A DNA stretch of 64,000 bases from Trichormus variabilis 0441 (GCF_009856605.1 NZ_CP047242.1:2486001-2550000), one strand, 5' to 3'; counted from the first letter of the stretch, positions 35,403 through 44,979 are shown. Notes: generated by a model from the letters alone, not told the origin. A program made the numbers and translations.

Positions 35403-38400
35403 ATGATCCCCCAAAGCCTTATGTCAATGCTACAGTATCCGCTTGATGAATTTCTAGCCAATGTAACCAGTTGCTTAGAAACAAGTACTCTGGCAATGGT
35501 GCTGGAGGTTTTTGAGCAACAGCAATGCGATCGCCTACCGCCCGCCTTTGGCGATCGCTTGGTGATAGTAAATGAGCAGCAATGCCCCGTTGGGTTGCTG
35601 CACTCTGGCCAGCTAGCACGGAAGTTGTTAGCAGCCACAGGTAATGAACTATTTTTAAACTTACAACAGCCACTGTCAACCTTTAGTCAAGCCTTAATTG
35701 AACCAATACAGATATTACCAGCCAGCCATAGTGTAGAGCAATTAGGCGTATTTTGGCGGTATCACCAAGCCCATAACTGGGAATATGTACTGGTTGATGA
35801 AGAAGGTAAATTCTTGGGGATTCTCGACAGTGTACGTTTATTGGCAGCATTGGCAAAAGAGCAAACAGCGAATCATTCTCATGCCCCTAACTCTACATAT
35901 GCCCCTAACTCTACATATATAGATGGTGTCGAGGCTGATTTGAGGGGATCACCTATGGAGAGTGGAACGCCGACGCTACATTCATTGCAGGATGTCGCCC
36001 GTTCTCTGCGAGATACTTCACCAGCGTCTAGAGGTGACCAACTCCAACCATTGGTACAGTTATTAGAGCGTCTACCTTGGCCTCTCATGTTGCAAACCAG
36101 TGCAGGTGAAGTGTTAACACGAAATTTAGCTTGGTGGCAACAATTGGGAGCGTTGAAAGATCCAGAGGGTGTGCGTCAACAAGTGGAAGCCATTTTGGCA
36201 GCTACCAGGATTAAACAGCCAGAATATGTTGGTCAAAGAAGTACCACAGGTACAAATCATATTCAAGGCTATGAGCAAGTAGGAGAGGAGTTAGCCCAAA
36301 TACCAGCCACAGGTTTGCTACCCCTGTCACCCTACGAACCAACAACCAGCGCCAAAACTAGCTCTAGTCGCTGCTTTTTAGATAGTCAAATGGGTACTTG
36401 TACCTGTGTGGTAGAAGTGCAGAACGGACAGGAGCGAGTTTGGCAGTTTGCCAAAATTCTGTTAGACAATACCGATTTAAAATTGCCCAACACCGATGAT
36501 TTATGGCTGGTGTTGGCGACGGATGTCACAGAACAGCAGCAACTTTGTAAAGAACTTGCAGCTAAAAATGCTGATCTCATTCAGTTAAATCGCTTAAAAG
36601 ATGAATTTTTAGCTTGTATTAGTCATGAGTTGAAAACACCCTTAACGGCAGTTTTAGGCTTATCGCGGTTGCTAGTAGACCAGCAGTTGGGGGAACTGAA
36701 CGAACGCCAAGCCCGTTATGCGGGGCTAATTCACCAAAGTGGTCGCCACCTGATGAGCGTGGTAAATGACATTTTGGATTTAACTCGCATGGAAACAGGG
36801 CAAATGGAATTGACCCCAGTACCAGTGAGTATTCGGGCTGTGTGCGATCGCGCCCTTTCTGAAGCCAAAGCGATCCATAATCAAACTAGTAAAGGCAGCA
36901 CCACAGAAGCCACTCGCCAATCTACGCCAGAATTTACACTTTCCATTGAACTGGACTTAGACCAGATAGTGGCTGATGAACTGCGTCTGCGGCAAATGCT
37001 AGTTCACCTGCTGTCTAACGCTTTCAAATTTACAGAAATATCCGGGGAAATTGGCTTAAGAGTCAGTCACTGGGAAGGATGGATTGCCTTTACAGTTTGG
37101 GATACAGGGATTGGTATTCCCGAACACCAACAACATTTAATTTTTCAAAAGTTCCAACAATTAGAAAATCCTCTGACTCGCCAATTTGAAGGTACAGGCT
37201 TAGGACTAGTCTTAACTAGGGCTTTAGCTCGTCTCCACGGCGGTGATGTCAGCTTTTTGTCGCGGGAAGGTAAAGGCAGTCAATTTACCTTGTTGTTACC
37301 ACCTAGCCCACCCAGCAGTGGTTTTTCTGAGTCGGAAGTGGAAGTAGAAGATATGCCCACCTCCAACACCCGCAATCGGGTAACTAATACTGGACAAAAT
37401 CATCCAGTTTCCTGTCAAAGATTAGTCCTAGTGGTGGAAGCTGTAGCCCGATATATAGAAGATTTAACCGACCAACTGAAAACTTTAGGCTATCGAGTAG
37501 TAATTGCTCGTTCAGGAACAGAAGCTGTCGAAAAAGCCAGGCGTTTACAACCAAAAGCCATCTTTTTAAATCCCCTGTTACCTTTGCTGTCTGGTTGGGA
37601 TGTGCTGACTCTGCTGAAATCTGATAGCGCAACTCGTCATATTCCGGTAGTTGTGACCGCTACAGGGGCAGAAAAAGAAATAGCCTTTGCTAACCGCGCC
37701 GATGGTTTCCTCAGCTTGCCAGTAGAACAGCAATCCCTGACACCATTGTTAGATAAATTATGTGGCAAATCGACGGTGCAGTCACTAGGTTTAGGGATTA
37801 ACGAAAGGAATCAATCAAAAAAGACTCTACGGATTCTGCGGTTAGTGGATGTGGAACTGGAGTCTATCAATCCCCATCCTTCACTACAAGAACACCGGGT
37901 GATTGAAGTGGATGATTTAGACCAAGCCGAACTTTTAGCCAGGGTTTGGCAGTTTGATGTCATTCTGTTGGATGTAGAAACTTCTCTAGCCAAAGCTTAT
38001 TTACAACAGTTAACTCAGCATCCCCGCCTAGCCGCTTTACCTTTAGTCACTTGTGACGTGGAAACAACCTTGGCTGCTTCCCAAATCCCTGGTCTTTCGG
38101 TGTTTCCTTGTTTAACACCCCGTGTGAAAGATCAGGACAGCGAACTACGCAAAGGTAAAGTCGATCCCTTACTATCGGTGTTACAAATTGCCTCCGGTAT
38201 CTGCTACCCACCAAGTATCTTTGTAGTAGACTTGACCATGTTAGAGGATTTACCACAAGCTAGACGCAAGCCAGTCAAGGGTTCTGGTACAGAGAGAAGA
38301 ACTGTCAGCCGTGGAGAAGTTGCAGAACGGGGAACTGAATGGTTCCAAGCTTTAATTCAGTACTTACAAACAGCTGGCTTGAAAGCCACAATGGCGCGCT

Positions 38401-38732
38401 GTTGGGCAGAAGTTTTACAACAAATTGGCCATAATAGCGTCGATTTACTGCTGATTTGTCTAGGAGAATCAGCTATCCATCCAGAAGCCGTCAATGCTTT
38501 GAAAGCATTACAGGATTTACCCTGTAATTTGCCACCGATTTTAGTTATTGACCAACAATTAAGTCGCACTCAAGTTACTTCTCGCAGTAGACTGACTCAT
38601 CATAAAAAGCAGGAGTCAGAATCCATCACAGATGTGGCAAAAGCGATCGCTACCCAAATTGTCCCACGTTCCATCTCAATGGAAGACCTGTTAACTCAAA
38701 TTCATCAAACTTTGACTCTCAATGAACGCTAA
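35403..38732 (+). CDS. Large histidine kinase with pseudo-receiver-like tail
   Basis: This protein has about 1109 residues from ATG 35403; the frame is open to a TTG at 35337, and AGAGG lies just before the chosen ATG. The N-terminal part has a CBS-like pair (FGDRLVIVNEQQCPVGLLHSGQLARKL and WEYVLVDEEGKFLGILDSVRLL), followed by a PAS-like region. The kinase has His408 in CISHELKTPLTAVLG, an N-box HLLSNAFKF, DTGIGI and GTGLGLVLTRAL. Three regions with receiver-like folding follow. The first has FLNPLLPLLSGWD, where the acceptor Asp is Asn and the acid pocket is VVEAV; the others also lack a full Asp-Lys set. It is divergent from kaiABC, so a link to clock input or output is an inference. Confidence 0.85.
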   Translation: MIPQSLMSMLQYPLDEFLANVTSCLETSTLAMVLEVFEQQQCDRLPPAFGDRLVIVNEQQCPVGLLHSGQLARKLLAATGNELFLNLQQPLSTFSQALIEPIQILPASHSVEQLGVFWRYHQAHNWEYVLVDEEGKFLGILDSVRLLAALAKEQTANHSHAPNSTYAPNSTYIDGVEADLRGSPMESGTPTLHSLQDVARSLRDTSPASRGDQLQPLVQLLERLPWPLMLQTSAGEVLTRNLAWWQQLGALKDPEGVRQQVEAILAATRIKQPEYVGQRSTTGTNHIQGYEQVGEELAQIPATGLLPLSPYEPTTSAKTSSSRCFLDSQMGTCTCVVEVQNGQERVWQFAKILLDNTDLKLPNTDDLWLVLATDVTEQQQLCKELAAKNADLIQLNRLKDEFLACISHELKTPLTAVLGLSRLLVDQQLGELNERQARYAGLIHQSGRHLMSVVNDILDLTRMETGQMELTPVPVSIRAVCDRALSEAKAIHNQTSKGSTTEATRQSTPEFTLSIELDLDQIVADELRLRQMLVHLLSNAFKFTEISGEIGLRVSHWEGWIAFTVWDTGIGIPEHQQHLIFQKFQQLENPLTRQFEGTGLGLVLTRALARLHGGDVSFLSREGKGSQFTLLLPPSPPSSGFSESEVEVEDMPTSNTRNRVTNTGQNHPVSCQRLVLVVEAVARYIEDLTDQLKTLGYRVVIARSGTEAVEKARRLQPKAIFLNPLLPLLSGWDVLTLLKSDSATRHIPVVVTATGAEKEIAFANRADGFLSLPVEQQSLTPLLDKLCGKSTVQSLGLGINERNQSKKTLRILRLVDVELESINPHPSLQEHRVIEVDDLDQAELLARVWQFDVILLDVETSLAKAYLQQLTQHPRLAALPLVTCDVETTLAASQIPGLSVFPCLTPRVKDQDSELRKGKVDPLLSVLQIASGICYPPSIFVVDLTMLEDLPQARRKPVKGSGTERRTVSRGEVAERGTEWFQALIQYLQTAGLKATMARCWAEVLQQIGHNSVDLLLICLGESAIHPEAVNALKALQDLPCNLPPILVIDQQLSRTQVTSRSRLTHHKKQESESITDVAKAIATQIVPRSISMEDLLTQIHQTLTLNER

Positions 38733-38999
38733 GGAGTGGCGAGGATGAGCGTCAACCTCTAGGTGTTTTTTTCCCAGTACCAAATTTTACGGCTGAAATG
38801 CTTATGCTGTAAGGATTTGCATCTGTTTGGCTTCAGTACGAGGTTGACGCGATCGCTTGAATCTCTTACCAGGGTAGCTTTTTCGCTATTTTTTAAGCTG
38901 CTACTCTTGACAACTCAATGGCTGAAAAGCTACCTTAGGTTCAGATTGACGCAACCGCACCTTGAAAACTAAATATAGTAAGCCTTCTAGACCCCGGCT
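38733..38999 (+). promoter_or_regulatory. Presumed CRISPR leader
   Basis: The AT-rich segment lies before the first repeat, on the side expected from the repeat orientation (repeats end in GAAAC, degenerate repeat at the far end). It has TTGACA at 38907-38912 and TACCTT 18 bp later as a weak promoter pair. Two inverted repeats are visible: GCGTCAACCTC (38749-38759) with GAGGTTGACGC (38840-38850), and GGTAGCTTTT (38873-38882) with AAAAGCTACC (38925-38934). A short open frame across it looks accidental. Confidence 0.6.
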
Positions 39000-40987
39000 G
39001 TTTTAATTAACAAAAATCCCTATCAGGGATTGAAACTGGTTTTTCTCGCGTTATGAATGTTTTTGCTTTTGTTTTAATTAACAAAAATCCCTATCAGGGA
39101 TTGAAACAACGTTATGCCACTTCAAGGCAATAGCTTCCGACGTTTTAATTAACAAAAATCCCTATCAGGGATTGAAACCTGCGGTCAATTGCCTTTGTGC
39201 ATCAGTTTGAGTTTTAATTAACAAAAATCCCTATCAGGGATTGAAACCTAACATCGCCCTAGCTAAACCAATTAAATTCAAGTTTTAATTAACAAAAATC
39301 CCTATCAGGGATTGAAACTAAGGTTGAGCTAACTAATAAACCGCCGGAAGAAATAACGTTTTAATTAACAAAAATCCCTATCAGGGATTGAAACTAACTT
39401 ATTTCTAACTAGTAACTGAAGTTGATAAGTTTTAATTAACAAAAATCCCTATCAGGGATTGAAACCAATAATTATTAGTATTATTTCCATTTTCCTCCTG
39501 TTTTAATTAACAAAAATCCCTATCAGGGATTGAAACCAGTACAAGATGCTAATACAATTACTATTCAAAAGTTTTAATTAACAAAAATCCCTATCAGGGA
39601 TTGAAACAAGCGTAAATCCGTTTTTAGCAGGTACATCTGGGGCAACGGTTTTAATTAACAAAAATCCCTATCAGGGATTGAAACAGGAACAATTGTTCCT
39701 TAAGCCTATGCCATCAGGTTTTAATTAACAAAAATCCCTATCAGGGATTGAAACCGAATCCCATCCTCTCCGTTATTCCAGCGATTTTAAGTTTTAATTA
39801 ACAAAAATCCCTATCAGGGATTGAAACCAAACCCTTGCTGTATATGACTTGATCCAGATGATCGTTTTAATTAACAAAAATCCCTATCAGGGATTGAAAC
39901 CAATTAATTTGGAATGTTGAAAGCTTTCATGGCTTAGTTTTAATTAACAAAAATCCCTATCAGGGATTGAAACATGCTTAGTCTTCCGCTACATCACAGA
40001 AAGACTAGTTTTAATTAACAAAAATCCCTATCAGGGATTGAAACTTAGTTTTTTCTAGCTCTTGTTGTAGGAGTTGAATTTGGTTTTAATTAACAAAAAT
40101 CCCTATCAGGGATTGAAACAGACTAGTCCCGGCAAAGTGGCGGAAACAGGAACGTTTTAATTAACAAAAATCCCTATCAGGGATTGAAACTGCGGCAACA
40201 GTACATAATGCTTTTCAACTTTCAAATGTTTTAATTAACAAAAATCCCTATCAGGGATTGAAACTCTTTGGCTTTTAATTCATCTGGTTCTGGTGTCGTT
40301 TTAATTAACAAAAATCCCTATCAGGGATTGAAACGAAGCATCTCACACCAGATGGCAAACTACAGCAACGTTTTAATTAACAAAAATCCCTATCAGGGAT
40401 TGAAACACTAGTACACCCTGGGTGGCTAGAGACACGCTAAGAGTTTTAATTAACAAAAATCCCTATCAGGGATTGAAACAATTATTTTCTTGATTGGCTG
40501 CTGTATGGCTTTGGTTTTAATTAACAAAAATCCCTATCAGGGATTGAAACAAGTCGGTAGTGATTTTAAGAAAGTTATCCTCTGCGGGTTTTAATTAACA
40601 AAAATCCCTATCAGGGATTGAAACTTAGCTTAAGCCTATCCCTGACTATTCCCAGCACTTTATCAAGTTTTAATTAACAAAAATCCCTATCAGGGATTGA
40701 AACAGCAGATGACCACTCAGACCAAGGACGCGGAGAGGTTTTAATTAACAAAAATCCCTATCAGGGATTGAAACCAGGAATTGCAAAATCTTCAGGTTCA
40801 TTAGTGAGTTTTAATTAACAAAAATCCCTATCAGGGATTGAAACCTATATAGTTGTTTTGGATCTAGGTCTAAAAGTAGTTTTAATTAACAAAAATCCCT
40901 ATCAGGGATTGAAACTAGAAAAGCTTGGTCAATGTCTCAAGAACTTTGGGGTTTTAATTAACAAAAATCCCTATCAGGGATTGAAAC

Positions 40988-41589
40988 CATTAAAATTCAA
41001 AAACTAGGTGCAGACGATCGCGTTTTAATTAACAAAAATCCCTATCAGGGATTGAAACCAGAAAAAAGATAGAAGCCGATTTGCGGGAAGACGTTTTAAT
41101 TAACAAAAATCCCTATCAGGGATTGAAACCGCCTACGAGGGTACAGAGTTCGCCCCCATGAACGTTTTAATTAACAAAAATCCCTATCAGGGATTGAAAC
41201 ATCGCTTAATTGTTGCTGTACTAGTGATGCGGCTAGTTTTAATTAACAAAAATCCCTATCAGGGATTGAAACAGCGCCTCTGAGGTTAGCGCTTCTGAGG
41301 TTAGGTTTTAATTAACAAAAATCCCTATCAGGGATTGAAACCATTAAAATTCAAAAACTAGGTGCAGACGATCGCGTTTTAATTAACAAAAATCCCTATC
41401 AGGGATTGAAACCAGAAAAAAGATAGAAGCCGATTTGCGGGAAGACGTTTTAATTAACAAAAATCCCTATCAGGGATTGAAACCGCCTACGAGGGTACAG
41501 AGTTCGCCCCCATGAACGTTTTAATTAACAAAAATCCCTATCAGGGATTGAAACATCGCTTAATTGTTGCTGTACTAGTGATGCGGCTA
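40988..41589 (+). repeat. Duplicated spacer block inside the CRISPR array
   Basis: The spacers after repeats 28 to 31 (40988-41235) recur unchanged after repeats 33 to 36 (41342-41589), shifted by 354 bp. The unit is five spacer-repeat pairs; the fifth spacer (41273-41304) is present once. This is a tandem duplication through the repeats and not independent acquisition. Confidence 0.95.
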
Positions 41590-41667
41590 GTTTTAATTAA
41601 CAAAAATCCCTATCAGGGATTGAAATGGCGCAGCTAGGACACTTGATTCTTCCATTGCCTTGTTTTA

Positions 41668-41821
41668 GTGTTAGTTCGACGAAACCTAACCCCAACCCCT
41701 TCCCTACAAGGGAAGGGGCTAAAAATCCACAACCAAGTACCAAATAATCAGGGTTTTAAGCCTCTCCCCGCGTCGGGGAGAGGTTTGGAGAGGGGTTATT
41801 CCGAATTTATCAAACCCACGT
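41668..41821 (-). mobile_element. MITE inserted in the terminal CRISPR repeat
   Basis: This 154-bp non-coding element is flanked by the 7-bp direct repeat TGTTTTA (41661-41667 and 41822-41828). The right copy is the start of the degenerate terminal repeat, and the left copy follows a 35-bp spacer (41627-41661) by one base. The interior contains GCCTCTCCCCGCGTCGGGGAGAG and CTTCCCTACAAGGGAAG hairpins. It is related, inverted, to the split MITE at 2729/10575, which has the same TGTTTTA target. Confidence 0.85.
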
Positions 41822-41929
41822 TGTTTTAACTAACAAAAATCCCTATCAGGGACTGAACAAACTCTTAATATCACCTGTACCTACAGCCGCTTTACATAGA
41901 GTTTTAAAAAACAAACCCCGACTAATTAT

Positions 41930-42562
41930 CTATTTAAAGATAGAGGGTAGAATACTAGGAGCCAACCATAAACCGTAACCAATAAATGCAAATACGGCTG
42001 TAATGACAGCAGTAACGACATAGCTGAGGCAAATTAGTAAACCATCAGATTCAATTGTGGCGATCGCTAATAATAAAATACCTACAGTAGGTATCGGGTT
42101 AGTTAAGGGAATTGGTGAGATGAGTAATATTGTCAACCAAGATATACAAAACCCATTGATACGCCAAGTTAAAGGGTTATCAGCAATTTTACTTAAGCGG
42201 GGACGGGCAATTTTCTCTACAATCTTGGTGACACGCCGCAGATTTTGAAGAAGAAACTGGGCAAAAGGACGGGGGAATTTATAATGAGCGATTTTTTTAG
42301 GTAGCCAAGGCGATCGCCTACCCAAAACCATCTGTACCGATAATATCAGACAAGCAGCACCAAAAGGCCCGGTTGCCCCTGGTGGCATAGGAAATAAGAA
42401 AGGCAAAACCAATAATGCAATTACCAAGCTAAAACCACGTTCTGAGGTTTCCGCCAAAATGTCGCCAAGTGTCAAATGCTGTTCGGCTAAACGTTGCAGC
42501 AATGACTTAATTTCTTGAGAAAAGCTTAAACGCACTTGGTGTGAATTGAGGTGAATTGCCAC
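41930..42562 (-). CDS. ExoD-family membrane protein
   Basis: This 210-residue protein has the ExoD layout: an N-terminal helix (LLQRLAEQHLTLGDILAETSERGFSLVIALLVLPFLFPMPPG) followed by three to four further membrane segments (ILLISPIPLTNPIPTVGILLLAIATIESDG). The motif with P-P and IESDG is characteristic. ExoD was first linked to exopolysaccharide production and alkali sensitivity in Rhizobium; the biochemical role is unknown. It lies next to the CRISPR array end and on the opposite strand. Confidence 0.88.
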   Translation of the reverse strand: MAIHLNSHQVRLSFSQEIKSLLQRLAEQHLTLGDILAETSERGFSLVIALLVLPFLFPMPPGATGPFGAACLILSVQMVLGRRSPWLPKKIAHYKFPRPFAQFLLQNLRRVTKIVEKIARPRLSKIADNPLTWRINGFCISWLTILLISPIPLTNPIPTVGILLLAIATIESDGLLICLSYVVTAVITAVFAFIGYGLWLAPSILPSIFK

Positions 42563-42683
42563 AATAATCCCACTTAATCTAAATAAAATAAATACAACAT
42601 ATCAATACAACTTACGCACCCAGATTTTCTGTTGAAACCGGGTGTCAGGGTGTAGGGGCGTAGGAGTCGCAAACATTTATACT

Positions 42684-43559
42684 TCACACTGGCGGAACTA
42701 AAACAGCTACAGCTTTAGGAATAACGCGAAATGTGGCGGGGGTATAGGTTGTGATTTCACCATCGGTATTGATAGCACGGGGTTTACGTGTATAAACTTC
42801 AAACTCCTGGCCGTTGAGGGCGCGGACGTTTTGTCGATGAATGTGTCGGCCATTTCGCATTGCAGGTAATAAGGGAATAATTTCCCACCAATGACTAATT
42901 TCTAGACTATAAAGGTCTAGTCTTTGGTCATCAATACTAGCGTCGGGAACTATAGCCATACCACCGCCGTAATAGCGGCCATTTCCGACAGCAATTTGTA
43001 CAGTTTTGATACGAAAAACTCTGTCTTTAGAGTGAATCTCTGCACTAAAAGGACGAGATTCCCAAATAACTTGCATGGCTGTAACAGCATAAGCAAATAT
43101 TCCCCAGCGACGTTTAAATTCTTTGGTCAGTCGGCGGGTAATTTTTACACTTAGTCCTAAACTAGCAACATTAAAAAAGTGTTTACCATTTACCCAACCT
43201 AAATCAATACGTCTTAATTCTCCTTCGGCAATTGTTCTACAAGCTTCGGGCAATGAGTTAGAAATTCCTAGTGTTCTAGCTAAGTCATTAGCAGTTCCTA
43301 GTGGTAAAATTCCTAAAGGTAATTGTGTTTCTACTAAAGCATCAACAACAGCATTTAATGTACCATCACCCCCTCCAACTATGACTAAATCGACTTGATA
43401 TTTATACTTATGTATAACTTGAGAAAGGTGCTTAGGATGTTCTGTTGATTCTTCGATTAACTGAAAATTAAATTTCTTCAGATGATTAATTGCCTCCAAT
43501 AGACGCGCTTGTCCTTGGCGGGCATGACGATTTACTAATAGCAGTGCGCGGAGGCTCAT
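42684..43559 (-). CDS. Diacylglycerol/lipid kinase family protein
   Basis: This 291-residue protein has the DAGK/YegS catalytic signature VIVGGGDGTLNAVVDAL and the LPLGTANDLARTLGI segment, with NGRYYGGGMAIVPDASIDD further on. Family members phosphorylate diacylglycerol, phosphatidylglycerol or sphingoid bases using ATP at the inner membrane surface. Length fits YegS/DgkB-like soluble enzymes. The substrate is not determined. It is leftward, 122 bp before exoD. Confidence 0.88.
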   Translation of the reverse strand: MSLRALLLVNRHARQGQARLLEAINHLKKFNFQLIEESTEHPKHLSQVIHKYKYQVDLVIVGGGDGTLNAVVDALVETQLPLGILPLGTANDLARTLGISNSLPEACRTIAEGELRRIDLGWVNGKHFFNVASLGLSVKITRRLTKEFKRRWGIFAYAVTAMQVIWESRPFSAEIHSKDRVFRIKTVQIAVGNGRYYGGGMAIVPDASIDDQRLDLYSLEISHWWEIIPLLPAMRNGRHIHRQNVRALNGQEFEVYTRKPRAINTDGEITTYTPATFRVIPKAVAVLVPPV

Positions 43560-43821
43560 AATAATTGTAATTTGTAATACGTAATCCGTGGTTAAGATAT
43601 AAGATTACTATTGAATTTGTGAATTATCCGTAGTAGGCATTGCCCACCAAAACCTGGACATATACAGATACTAACACCACGCCAGTTGCTACAACGCAGC
43701 AAACATCCGTAACGCAATGGTTCCCTGGCAGCAATTTTATTTTTACTTTATAAATAACCTCTAATAAGCAACTATATTTATCATAGTTAAAAAACATAAA
43801 TATTGTCGCCATAAAATACTA

Positions 43822-43856
43822 TAGATCCCCGACTTCTCAAAGAAGTCGGGGATCTA
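43822..43856. terminator. Strong hairpin downstream of cmpD
   Basis: Perfect 16-bp arms TAGATCCCCGACTTCT and AGAAGTCGGGGATCTA with a 3-base loop lie 123 bp after the cmpD stop. There is no good thymine run on either side, so it may act as an RNA-stabilising or repeat-type hairpin and not a classical terminator. The surrounding gap (43560-43978) has otherwise only dispersed-repeat pieces near 43680-43730. Confidence 0.55.
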
Positions 43857-43978
43857 GTATCTCACAAATTATTGATGATTGCTATTTAAAAAAAAGGTAG
43901 AAGATAAGTGGTAAAATCGGGTGATGTTACCTTTTATCTTTTACCTAAGTGCTAACAGTCGTCATCTGGGGAACGTTG

Positions 43979-44845
43979 TTATCCCACATCATCATGGGCA
44001 AATCTATTAAAGAGAAAGTCTAGGGCGTAGTTACGCAGTTTATAGTATTCTGGATCTTCCATTATACGGGCGCGATCGCGTGGGCGAGAAAATGGAATTT
44101 CCAACACTTCACCGATTTTGGCGTGGGGGCCGTTGGTCATCATTACCAATTTGTCGGCTAAAAATAGCGCCTCATCGATGTCGTGGGTAATCATCAATAC
44201 TGTGCAGCGATTATCACCCCAGATTTTCAACAATTCTTCTTGTAATTCCTCTTTGGTGATGGCATCTAGCGCCCCAAAAGGTTCGTCTAAAATCAGGACT
44301 TTGGGACGAATTGCCAAAGCACGGGCAATAGATACCCGTTGTCTCATACCCCCTGACATTTGCATGGGTTTTTTCTCCATCGCATCAGCCAGTCCCACCA
44401 TTGCCAAATGTTCCCGGACAATTGCCCTTTTCTCTGGTTCTGGCTTGTTGGGGTAAACAGCATTCACCGCTAGATAGATATTTTCAAAAGCAGTCCGCCA
44501 AGGAAGGAGGGCATAGTTTTGAAACACCACCATTCTATCGGGGCCAGGTTGGGTGATGGGTTGACCTTCCAGTAAAACTTGCCCGGAGGTAGGAAAGTTA
44601 AAACCAGACACCATATTTAGTAGTGTGGATTTACCACAACCAGAGTGACCAATAACACAGAGAAATTCACCCTGTTCTACATTTAAGTTAACGCCATCAA
44701 GGACGGTGAAGGGGCCTTTCTTGGTGGGATAGACTTTACTAACGTCTTTAATTTCTAGGAAAGGTCTGTTGTTAGTCGCACTAACCGAGTGTCTTTCCTG
44801 TCTGCTTCTGGTGGTTTCGGTAACGCTTGAACTACGGTTTTGCAT
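43979..44845 (-). CDS. cmpD: Bicarbonate ABC transporter ATPase CmpD
   Basis: This 288-residue ATP-binding subunit has Walker [10 protein letters not shown], signature MSGGMRQRVSIARALA and Walker [13 protein letters not shown]. It starts with a polar extension of about 25 residues. CmpD works with CmpC as the two ATPases of the CmpABCD high-affinity bicarbonate importer at the plasma membrane, induced by low CO2. NrtD of the nitrate importer is very similar, so the assignment rests on CmpA and on the lack of nirA and narB nearby. Confidence 0.78.
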   Translation of the reverse strand: MQNRSSSVTETTRSRQERHSVSATNNRPFLEIKDVSKVYPTKKGPFTVLDGVNLNVEQGEFLCVIGHSGCGKSTLLNMVSGFNFPTSGQVLLEGQPITQPGPDRMVVFQNYALLPWRTAFENIYLAVNAVYPNKPEPEKRAIVREHLAMVGLADAMEKKPMQMSGGMRQRVSIARALAIRPKVLILDEPFGALDAITKEELQEELLKIWGDNRCTVLMITHDIDEALFLADKLVMMTNGPHAKIGEVLEIPFSRPRDRARIMEDPEYYKLRNYALDFLFNRFAHDDVG

Positions 44846-44882
44846 GGTGGTGAAGGGGGTATGATTTGGGGGAGTTTGGTAG

Positions 44883-44913
44883 GGTGCGTTAAGGACGTTA
44901 GTCCTAACGCACC
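44883..44913. repeat. Inverted repeat between cmpC and cmpD
   Basis: GGTGCGTTAAGGAC and GTCCTAACGCACC form a hairpin with a 4-base loop and one unpaired A. It belongs to the short GGTGCGT-type palindromes of this genome (compare 27552). Being inside the operon, it may influence processing of the transcript. Confidence 0.65.
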
Positions 44914-44979
44914 ATACTGGCTGTGATTTTGAATTTTGTAGCTTGCTTCTCCGATAGGAGTATTTTGAATTTTGAATCG

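Larger units (their letters stand above)
39000..41859 (+). CRISPR. CRISPR array, 37-bp repeat, 38 repeats
   Basis: The repeat is 37 bp: GTTTTAATTAACAAAAATCC then CTATCAGGGATTGAAAC. Thirty-six copies appear identical (39000-41554), the 37th (41590-41626) ends in T instead of C, and a degenerate 38th (41823-41859) is cut near its start by a MITE. Spacers are mostly 33-37 bp, with one of 42 bp (40625-40666). Conserved repeats at the left and degenerate ones at the right fit a leader at the left and rightward transcription. The inner AAATCCCTATCAGGGATT can form a short hairpin, and the 3' handle would be ATTGAAAC. The repeat resembles type I/III repeats of Nostoc. No cas gene is present in the window. 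Confidence 0.98.

Noticed and set aside
38763..38972. 69-codon frame before the CRISPR array
   Set aside because: It falls in the presumed leader, starts without a ribosome site and has no family resemblance.
42924..43398. Plus-strand frames opposite the lipid kinase
   Set aside because: Shadows of a gene with an unambiguous GGGDGTLN motif on the other strand.
43624..43812. 62-codon minus-strand frame after cmpD
   Set aside because: It lies over dispersed-repeat pieces and has no coding character; low confidence even as a small gene.
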